Made by a program: the position numbers and the translations under genes. From assembly GCA_002471195.1 (NCBI GenBank), contig DKPN01000031.1, positions 1,813-8,314 of the forward strand: a DNA stretch of 6,502 nucleotides. Direction: 5' to 3'. Numbering within the stretch: the first letter of the stretch is position 1; each line of letters begins with the position of its first letter. The stretch is from Bacteroides sp. UBA7333 (GTDB lineage Bacteria; Bacteroidota; Bacteroidia; Bacteroidales; Bacteroidaceae). Positions 1 to 5,462 of the stretch are shown here, piece by piece. The notes under the pieces are model-generated. The model saw only the letters and a list, made by a program, of their open reading frames with translations. It was not told the DNA's origin and searched no databases.

Positions 1-2
1 TG

Positions 3-179
3 AATTCTCCTTATTATTATTTGAAACAAAATGATGTGGTATATGTTGAACCAAATCATGCACGCAAAGGGAATGCTAAATTTAGCCAGAATGCACAATT
101 CAATATATCGCTAGCCTCAACTATTATCGGAGCTATTTCAGTTATAGCGTCTTTAACTATTGCTTTATTAGTAAAATAA
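3..179 (+). CDS. wza: Wza-like polysaccharide export protein, C-terminal fragment (5' end outside the window)
   Basis: An open frame enters from the left edge and ends at the TAA at 177-179, giving the last 58 residues of a larger protein. Residues 3-17 (PYYYLKQNDVVYVEP) look like the end of the last SLBB/export domain of Wza-family polysaccharide export lipoproteins. A short basic linker (HARKGNAK) follows, then a hydrophobic Ser/Ile-rich segment at about residues 35-57, ending in VK. In the Wza family the C-terminal helices form the outer-membrane pore; Bacteroidota versions typically end in a hydrophobic helix like this one. The expected role is export of the finished chain through the outer membrane together with the chain-length protein encoded next. 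That gene starts 9 nt downstream, which supports co-transcription. The lipoprotein signal and the Poly_export domain lie outside the window, so the assignment rests on the tail and on context. Confidence 0.82.
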   Translation, partial: NSPYYYLKQNDVVYVEPNHARKGNAKFSQNAQFNISLASTIIGAISVIASLTIALLVK

Positions 180-188
180 ATAATTATT

Positions 189-1781
189 ATGAGTATCGAA
201 AATCAAAACTCAAAAGAGTTGATAAATCTAACACCTTACTTAAAACTATCTTTGAAATATTGGTATGTGTTTTTTATAGCATGTTTTATTTGTGGTGGCA
301 TAGGGGCTGTATATTATTTGAAGGCAAAACGTACGTATAATATATTGGCTAATATTATGATTAAAGAACAAACATCATCACCTATTATGGGTATGCAAGC
401 TGCCATGATGAAAAGTATTCCTTTTGGAGATATGTTGGGCGGAAGCACTAGTTTAAATGATGAAGTTCAAATTTTAGGATCGTTTTCTGTTTATAAAGAT
501 GTGGTTAGTTTATTGGACTTAAATGAATTCTATGAATTGAAAAAATTTCCATTTAATAAAAAATATTATAAAGATGCTCCGGTAAAGTTGGTATCAGTAG
601 AGGATATTGCAGATACGTTATCGGTGTATATTAAATTTAAACTTGATATTAATAAAGATGGAGCAGGCGTAGTAAAAGCTTATAAAGGATTATTTAATAA
701 AGAAATAGGTATAGCCCATTTTGAGAAATTACCTGCGTCAATTACTACTATGTATGGTACGTTTTCAATTATACCGACTTCCTTCTTTGAGAAAAATAAA
801 GATTATAATATTAAAATGGCTTTTACAGGATATGAAGATGCAGGCCAGGCACTTCAGGAAAATATAGAGCTTGATGTTGTTTCAAAAAAAGCTAATGTGA
901 TTAACCTTAGCGTGTTGGAAAAAGATGTTTGTAGAGGTAAGGATGTTTTAAATTCTTTAATATCGGTTTATAATGACAAAGGCATTGCAAATAGACATGA
1001 TAAAGCTGATAAAACAATACAATTCTTAGATGATAGATTAACCGTTATTGGACAAGAATTAATGGACCTCGAAAAAGAAATAGAAATTTACAAGAGTAAC
1101 AATGATATTGTAGATCTAGAAGCTGAAATTACTGCTATTTTTGCAGCAAGTTCTGAGTTTAAGAAACAACTTCTTGAAACAAAAACTCAATGCGAAATAG
1201 TAAAATGGGTAGAAGAGTTTGTATCAGATCCCAAAAATCAATATGCCTTAATTCCCTTAAATATTGGTTTAAGTGATAAAACTGTTTTAGAAGGTTTACA
1301 ACAATATAATAATTTATTACTTGAAAGAGTAAAATTACAACGCAATACATTAGATGTAAACCCTACAATCGAACAATACAATCAACAATTAGAAATCATG
1401 CGTTCTAACTTATTGATAACTATTAATAACTTAAAAAAAGGTTTAGAGTTTGCTCGTAAGGATCTGCAAAATCAAGAAGATCTATTTGATAAAAAATTGA
1501 AAGAAATTCCAAGACAAGAACGTGAATTTGTTGATATTAAACGTAAACAGCTGATGAAGCAAGAGTTATATGTTTTTCTATTACAAAAGAAAGAGGAAAA
1601 TATATTGTCGGTGGCACTTCCTAATCCTAAAGCTGAAGTGATTGACATGGCTTATGTACAAACTAAGGCAGTAGCTCCTAATCTTAAGGTTGTTTTTGCG
1701 ATATCGATGTTTATGGGGTTAATTTTGAGTTTAGCATTTATTGCATTTCGTGAGAAATGTCTTTCTAAAGTAAAAGAATGA
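189..1781 (+). CDS. Wzz/Wzc-type chain-length determinant (polysaccharide co-polymerase) without kinase domain
   Basis: This is an inner-membrane polysaccharide co-polymerase, expected to control chain length and to connect the Wzy polymerase to the Wza exporter. The order of parts is: a short cytoplasmic N-terminus; membrane helix 1 at about residues 25-44; a Wzz-type periplasmic domain including NDEVQILGS at about 90-98; long Glu/Lys/Gln-rich helices at about 272-335 and 365-440 that look like coiled coil; a GNVR-like segment at about 440-475 (IPRQEREF, then LYVFLLQKKEE); a Pro-containing stretch (LPNPKAEV to VAPN, about 477-498); and membrane helix 2 at about 499-520. The protein stops ten residues after helix 2, so the Walker A/B ATPase and Tyr-rich tail of full Wzc are absent. 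A Met-rich stretch lies at 67-82. The ATG at 189 is chosen because it follows the export gene by 9 nt and leaves a normal N-terminus. The stop overlaps the next start. The family is clear; whether a separate kinase partner exists is unknown. Confidence 0.92.
   Translation: MSIENQNSKELINLTPYLKLSLKYWYVFFIACFICGGIGAVYYLKAKRTYNILANIMIKEQTSSPIMGMQAAMMKSIPFGDMLGGSTSLNDEVQILGSFSVYKDVVSLLDLNEFYELKKFPFNKKYYKDAPVKLVSVEDIADTLSVYIKFKLDINKDGAGVVKAYKGLFNKEIGIAHFEKLPASITTMYGTFSIIPTSFFEKNKDYNIKMAFTGYEDAGQALQENIELDVVSKKANVINLSVLEKDVCRGKDVLNSLISVYNDKGIANRHDKADKTIQFLDDRLTVIGQELMDLEKEIEIYKSNNDIVDLEAEITAIFAASSEFKKQLLETKTQCEIVKWVEEFVSDPKNQYALIPLNIGLSDKTVLEGLQQYNNLLLERVKLQRNTLDVNPTIEQYNQQLEIMRSNLLITINNLKKGLEFARKDLQNQEDLFDKKLKEIPRQEREFVDIKRKQLMKQELYVFLLQKKEENILSVALPNPKAEVIDMAYVQTKAVAPNLKVVFAISMFMGLILSLAFIAFREKCLSKVKE
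1778..1781 (+). other. ATGA stop/start overlap, chain-length gene to flippase gene
   Basis: The ATG of the flippase gene (1778-1780) overlaps the TGA of the chain-length gene (1779-1781). A second in-frame ATG follows directly at 1781-1783, so initiation at either codon is possible. No Shine-Dalgarno-like sequence precedes it, only an A-rich run (taaaaga). Terminating ribosomes restarting here, that is translational coupling, is the simplest inference. Confidence 0.8.
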
Positions 1782-3289
1782 TGGTCGAAAAGAAACGATT
1801 GATAAATAACTCATTAAGTGGTGTTATTCAATTGATTATTACTGCTTTACTAACATTTTTTTGTATACCGGTTTTTATTAACAAACTAGGAACAGATTTG
1901 TATGGTGTATTTGCAATCGTTTCTGTTATTGGAAATTTGAATGTTTTTACAAATTTAGGATTAGATTCATCATTGACTAAATTTATAGCAGAACAAGGTA
2001 AAGATAAAGGATCTAATTTAGATATCTTGGCTTCATTTATTTTGACTATCTGTACGGTTTTACCAGTAAGTTTACTATGTTATTTTTTTAGAAAAAGTTT
2101 GTTACTAGATATTTTGAATATACCTTCAGAATATTTTGAACAGGCCGAAAGTCTATTTTATTTTTTGCTAATATCAAATGCCATTTTATTGATAGGACAA
2201 AATTTTGCAGCTATTCTAAATGCATTACAAAGAATATATATAACTAATATTATTCAATTGACATATAGTATCATTTATTGGTTGGGAATCATCATATTAG
2301 TTTTGATTGGAAAGAATCTAAAAAGCATAGGCCTTATTATATTATGCGCATCAATAGTATGGTTTAGTTTGAATATGTTTTTTGCATTTAAACACTGGGG
2401 TTATATTGATTTAGATGTAAAATTTGCAGAGCTAAAAAAACATGCAAAAAAACAAATCAGCTATGGCTCACGTCTATATACATCAGGTGTGATTGCTTTT
2501 TTTAATGAACCTCTATTTAAGATAATCATCTCATTTTTAGGTGGAATGAGTGCTGTGGCATATTATGAAATTGCTTTACGCATTAGAGGACAATTAAGTG
2601 GTGTTTTTAATAAGTTAATGCAGCCTCTATTTCCGTATTTTGCTGAGGTGAAAGATAGTAGCAATATATCTAAATTAGTATACGATTTATCACTCAAAAT
2701 ATTATTATTGGTCATTCCTGTATGTGCATTATTATTATTATGCTCTTATGATATAGTGGTGCTTTGGTTAAAGATTGATGTTGAAAATTATGCCATTTTC
2801 ATTAATGGTATTGTGATACCATATCTTTTGTTTTCTCCCATTACTTTACCAATTTACCTTTATTTAATAGCAAAAGGTTATCCAGAACGAACGATTGTAT
2901 TTCAACTATTATCTGTAATAGTCAATGTGTTCGTATTTTGTGTATTGTTTAATTTTTGTGGAATTTATACCGTGATTCTGTCCAATTGTTTTGCATATTT
3001 AGCATCCTATTTGCTTGGTTTATATTACCAAAAGAAAATGTTAAATATTAGTTATCATTTTCGATGGACAATTGCAATAAAATATTTGATTCTGATTTTA
3101 ACGTATAGTATTTGCGGATTGATAATTTATTTTGTTCATCATGAAATTTTATCAATAATAATAGCTGTGATGCTTGTTTTATTATCTACTGTTTGGTGTT
3201 ATAAGCATTTGCATTTAGTCGAAAAAGAAGACATTGTTCGTTATTTTTCTGATAATGTAATAATACATAAGATATATAATTTATTATGA
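1778..3289 (+). CDS. wzx: Wzx-like polysaccharide (lipid-linked repeat unit) flippase, MOP superfamily
   Basis: This is a multi-spanning inner-membrane protein expected to flip the undecaprenyl-diphosphate-linked repeat unit to the periplasmic face. At 503 residues it has the usual size for the Wzx/polysaccharide_synt family. The N-terminal region is characteristic: a basic start, helix 1 at about 12-34 ending in the CIPVFINKLGTDLYGVF segment (family pattern P...LG...YG), then NLGLDSSLTKFIAEQG at about 59-74. About 12-14 hydrophobic segments can be seen, for example at 42-62, 84-104, 124-148, 157-178, 183-205, 232-253, 303-323, 340-363, 373-393, 396-416, 433-453 and 456-475. A basic cytoplasmic linker (KKHAKKQ, about 220-226) separates the two lobes, followed by YYEIALRIRGQLSG at 262-275. 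It overlaps both neighbouring genes by 4 nt, between the chain-length gene and the polymerase gene. The substrate sugar cannot be inferred. The family assignment is strong. Confidence 0.93.
   Translation: MMVEKKRLINNSLSGVIQLIITALLTFFCIPVFINKLGTDLYGVFAIVSVIGNLNVFTNLGLDSSLTKFIAEQGKDKGSNLDILASFILTICTVLPVSLLCYFFRKSLLLDILNIPSEYFEQAESLFYFLLISNAILLIGQNFAAILNALQRIYITNIIQLTYSIIYWLGIIILVLIGKNLKSIGLIILCASIVWFSLNMFFAFKHWGYIDLDVKFAELKKHAKKQISYGSRLYTSGVIAFFNEPLFKIIISFLGGMSAVAYYEIALRIRGQLSGVFNKLMQPLFPYFAEVKDSSNISKLVYDLSLKILLLVIPVCALLLLCSYDIVVLWLKIDVENYAIFINGIVIPYLLFSPITLPIYLYLIAKGYPERTIVFQLLSVIVNVFVFCVLFNFCGIYTVILSNCFAYLASYLLGLYYQKKMLNISYHFRWTIAIKYLILILTYSICGLIIYFVHHEILSIIIAVMLVLLSTVWCYKHLHLVEKEDIVRYFSDNVIIHKIYNLL
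3286..3289 (+). other. ATGA stop/start overlap, flippase gene to polymerase gene
   Basis: The ATG of the polymerase gene (3286-3288) overlaps the TGA of the flippase gene (3287-3289). The upstream bases (taatttatt) are pure A/T with no Shine-Dalgarno match. Coupled translation of flippase and polymerase is inferred. Confidence 0.8.
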
Positions 3290-4554
3290 TTTTTATTTTC
3301 ATTTTATTATGGGCAATTGCAATTGCTATGTATGTTAATGGCAAACGAGTGTTGTCATTATTTCTATTTTTCTTTTTTTTATTCGATGCGTTTCAACTTA
3401 TCCCAGAAGATGTAATCGGTTTGAAATCTCGTGAATTTGCTTTAGCATACATAATTGTAATTTTTATATATGGCTTATTTAAATATAAGTCATTTATACC
3501 AAGAAATAAAATATCTATACTCCTCTTATCATATGGGGCTTTTTTACTTTTTGAATTTGCATTGAGTGTTTTTTATTATGGAATACCTTTAATTGAGGTG
3601 ATAAAAACAGGAAGACAAAACTTATTGTTGTTGAGCTATTTTATATTTAGACGTTTAGATTCTGATGAAATTAAGCTATTATTGAAACTTTTATTTTGTG
3701 TGGTTCTTTTTCAATGTATATTATTTATAATACAAGCAATTGCAGGAGTAGGATTAATGATTGGATATAAAAATGGTGGATTCAAATCAGGCTTTCTATA
3801 TAGATATTATAATTTACCATTATTACTTTTCTTTTTTGTGTTTTATGGGATCTTTTCTAACCCCTTTAAAGGGCAATTAAAAATATATTCAATGATTTTG
3901 CCATCTATTACCATGTTTTTTCCAATGCATAGATCACTCTCCATGGTGTTTATTATGGTAGTAGCATTAGGAATATCTTGGAAATTTGGAGTTTTTAAAT
4001 CTATTAAAAATGTTATTGTGGCAAGTGCAATTGGCTTACTATTGCTTTTATATGGAAGTTATAATTTAAGTTCTCGAACCATATCAGATATTAATAGTGT
4101 TGCTGATGCCGATTTTCTGGAAGTAGAAAGTGTGCAATTAGATAGTGAATCAACATTATTGTTTAGATTTGCTCATTTTTTTGAACGTTATGAAGAAGTT
4201 GCTCAAACCAATATAGGTAAGTTTTTTGGTTTAGGATTTATGGCTGAAGGATCTTCATATACAAATAAGCATTTTAATTTTTTTATAGGATTGCAAGATC
4301 CTAAAACAGATGAAACTGTACAAATTGAAACTTCTGATATTGCATGGTCTATGTTAATAGTCAGATATGGAATAATAGGTATAGTCATATATTTGTTGTT
4401 TTATTTTAGTTTTATACTATTTTCTATACAGAAAAAGAATTTTATATATTCTATACCTTTAGTTTGTTATTTAATTTTGATTTTTAGCGTTTCATTTACT
4501 TCAGATCAGTTGTATGAAATTAAATACTTAATGTTACCATTATTACTGCTATGA
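3286..4554 (+). CDS. wzy: Wzy-like O-antigen/capsule repeat-unit polymerase
   Basis: This is a 422-residue, very hydrophobic protein with about 11-12 membrane segments (about 2-18, 22-37, 50-65, 76-97, 128-152, 174-190, 199-212, 217-232, 241-258, 352-378, 387-404 and a short last one at 410-422). One large hydrophilic loop lies at about 259-351. This is the topology of Wzy polymerases and of the related Wzy_C/O-antigen ligase families, which join repeat units in the periplasm. The loop contains a family-like pattern: FRFAHFFERYEEV (293-305), then GLGFMAEGS (315-323), then DIAWSMLIVRYGIIG (351-365) leading into the next helix. The first part of the loop (about 268-288) is strongly acidic. Wzy proteins share little sequence identity, so the call rests on topology, the loop pattern and position next to wzx. 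The ligase WaaL has a similar shape but is less likely here. The chain ends abruptly in LPLLLL at the overlap with the next gene. A run of eight T lies at codons 30-32. Confidence 0.85.
   Translation: MIFIFILLWAIAIAMYVNGKRVLSLFLFFFFLFDAFQLIPEDVIGLKSREFALAYIIVIFIYGLFKYKSFIPRNKISILLLSYGAFLLFEFALSVFYYGIPLIEVIKTGRQNLLLLSYFIFRRLDSDEIKLLLKLLFCVVLFQCILFIIQAIAGVGLMIGYKNGGFKSGFLYRYYNLPLLLFFFVFYGIFSNPFKGQLKIYSMILPSITMFFPMHRSLSMVFIMVVALGISWKFGVFKSIKNVIVASAIGLLLLLYGSYNLSSRTISDINSVADADFLEVESVQLDSESTLLFRFAHFFERYEEVAQTNIGKFFGLGFMAEGSSYTNKHFNFFIGLQDPKTDETVQIETSDIAWSMLIVRYGIIGIVIYLLFYFSFILFSIQKKNFIYSIPLVCYLILIFSVSFTSDQLYEIKYLMLPLLLL
3373..3380 (+). repeat. T8 homopolymer tract inside the polymerase gene
   Basis: Eight consecutive T occur within codons 30-32 of the polymerase gene, preceded by a TTTTTC run. 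It encodes Phe-Phe-Leu in the second membrane helix. It is the longest homopolymer I noticed in the window. A one-base slip would frameshift the gene very early. In such AT-rich DNA a tract of this length can also arise by chance, so any regulatory meaning is speculative. Confidence 0.6.
4551..4554 (+). other. ATGA stop/start overlap, polymerase gene to glycosyltransferase gene
   Basis: The ATG of the GT-A glycosyltransferase (4551-4553) overlaps the TGA of the polymerase gene (4552-4554). The sequence before it (attactgct) has no Shine-Dalgarno match. This is the third consecutive overlap of the same kind. Confidence 0.8.
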
Positions 4555-5450
4555 CTATAACTAAAAAAACATCTATTACTGTATTGACATCTTTGTATAA
4601 TTGTATTCAATATTTGCCAGGTTATTTAAAATACGTTGATGCTATTGATAATAAAGATGATGTCGAAATATTGTTGCTTCATAATGCTCCTAAAGAAGAA
4701 GAACTCGAATTGATTGAGGGATTTTTACCCACACATCCTTATGTGAAGCATGTTGTAATTGAAAAGCTTGAAGGTCTTTATACAACTTGGAATAGGGGCA
4801 TATTAATGGCGCAAGGTGAATTTATTTGTGTCTGGAATGTGGATGATATCAGATTATCAAACTCTTTACGCATACAGGCAATGGCATTGTGTGATAATCC
4901 AAATGCAGCTTTAGCATATGGTGATTATGGTTTTATGTATGAATATGATGTCTTTTCTAATGATATAGTTCATGAGCCCGAATATAACTCAAATAAAATT
5001 AATAGTTTTTATAGAGCACATCATATTGGGTGTTTCCCAATGTGGCGCAAAAATATTCATGAAAAAATTGGATATTTTGATGAGCAATTTAGGTTGGTAG
5101 CAGATTTTGAATTTCAAATGAGAGTGGCTCGTAATTATCCAATGATAAAAGCAAAAGGTTTATTGGGCTATTATTTAGAGTTTGTTTCAACCAAATTAAG
5201 CTCAAATGGTAAAATACAATGGAAAGAACGAAACGTTCTTTATTTTAGATTTGGTTTATATGATATGATTAATTGGGTTTATCTGATATCTACATTTAGG
5301 AACTATAATATATTGCTTGATACTAAAAAACATAAATTCAGAGGCTATAAGAAGTTTCTATGGAAACGTACTCCTTTATTGCTTGGATCGATAATACATC
5401 AACCACGTAATTTTGCTTCTTATATAAAACATTATGTATTTAATTTTTAA
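4551..5450 (+). CDS. GT-A glycosyltransferase, family 2-like
   Basis: This is a cytoplasmic, membrane-associated enzyme of 299 residues, expected to add one sugar from a nucleotide-sugar donor to the lipid-linked repeat unit. The GT-A fold is visible from the N-terminal strand SITVLTSLYNCIQYL (8-22), the LEGLYTTWNRGILMAQGEFI segment (73-92; family pattern G.y.awN.gi..A.Ge.I), and the metal/donor motif WNVDD (95-99), a DxD-type NxDD. Next come CFPMWRKNIHEKIGYFDEQF (161-180) and ADFEFQMR (184-191), whose D185 is in the position of the usual catalytic base. The last 60 or so residues are basic and aromatic, perhaps for membrane contact. The usual uridine-binding D-(D/G)-x-S-x-D loop after strand 2 is replaced by HNAPKEEE (44-51). 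The ATG overlapping the polymerase stop leaves a normal N-terminus. Donor, acceptor and linkage cannot be predicted. Fold and class are well supported. Confidence 0.9.
   Translation: MTITKKTSITVLTSLYNCIQYLPGYLKYVDAIDNKDDVEILLLHNAPKEEELELIEGFLPTHPYVKHVVIEKLEGLYTTWNRGILMAQGEFICVWNVDDIRLSNSLRIQAMALCDNPNAALAYGDYGFMYEYDVFSNDIVHEPEYNSNKINSFYRAHHIGCFPMWRKNIHEKIGYFDEQFRLVADFEFQMRVARNYPMIKAKGLLGYYLEFVSTKLSSNGKIQWKERNVLYFRFGLYDMINWVYLISTFRNYNILLDTKKHKFRGYKKFLWKRTPLLLGSIIHQPRNFASYIKHYVFNF
5223..5241 (+). repeat. Perfect 8-bp inverted repeat with 3-nt loop
   Basis: The sequence aaagaacg (5223-5230), loop aaa, then cgttcttt (5234-5241) is a perfect inverted repeat inside the glycosyltransferase coding region, covering about codons 225-230 (KERNVL). 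It could form a small RNA hairpin. It is followed by tattttag, not by an uninterrupted U-run, so it is not called a terminator. Confidence 0.55.
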
Positions 5451-5462
5451 TTATTGTCATAA

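Noticed and set aside
1159..1350. Minus-strand open frame of 63 codons
   Set aside because: It lies entirely inside the chain-length gene on the opposite strand, has no recognisable domain, and its composition follows from the coiled-coil coding sequence.
1813..2605. 13-nt direct repeat attaagtggtgtt at 1813-1825 and 2593-2605
   Set aside because: Both copies encode LSGV in the flippase. They do not fall at equivalent positions of the two lobes, and a single pair of this length gives no evidence of recombination or duplication.
2728..2741. ATT/TTA microsatellite-like run
   Set aside because: It is a run of TTA leucine codons in a membrane helix of the flippase. Its unit is three bases, so length change would not shift the frame.
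3862..3873. Perfect 12-bp palindrome ccctttaaaggg
   Set aside because: It encodes the cytoplasmic NPFKG segment of the polymerase, has no loop, and has no partner copy in the window; a single site has no support as an operator.
4203..4388. Minus-strand open frame of 61 codons
   Set aside because: It is antisense to the well-supported polymerase loop region and shows no domain or start signal of its own.
4388..4397. TATATTTG, matching the Bacteroides -7 element TAnnTTTG
   Set aside because: No TTTG-type -33 element is found about 20 nt upstream, and it lies inside a membrane helix of the polymerase gene; a chance match in AT-rich DNA.
4584..4601. TTGACA followed by TATAAT, resembling a sigma-70 promoter
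   Set aside because: The two boxes are only 6 nt apart instead of about 17, they lie inside the start of the GT-A gene, and Bacteroidota promoters use a different consensus.
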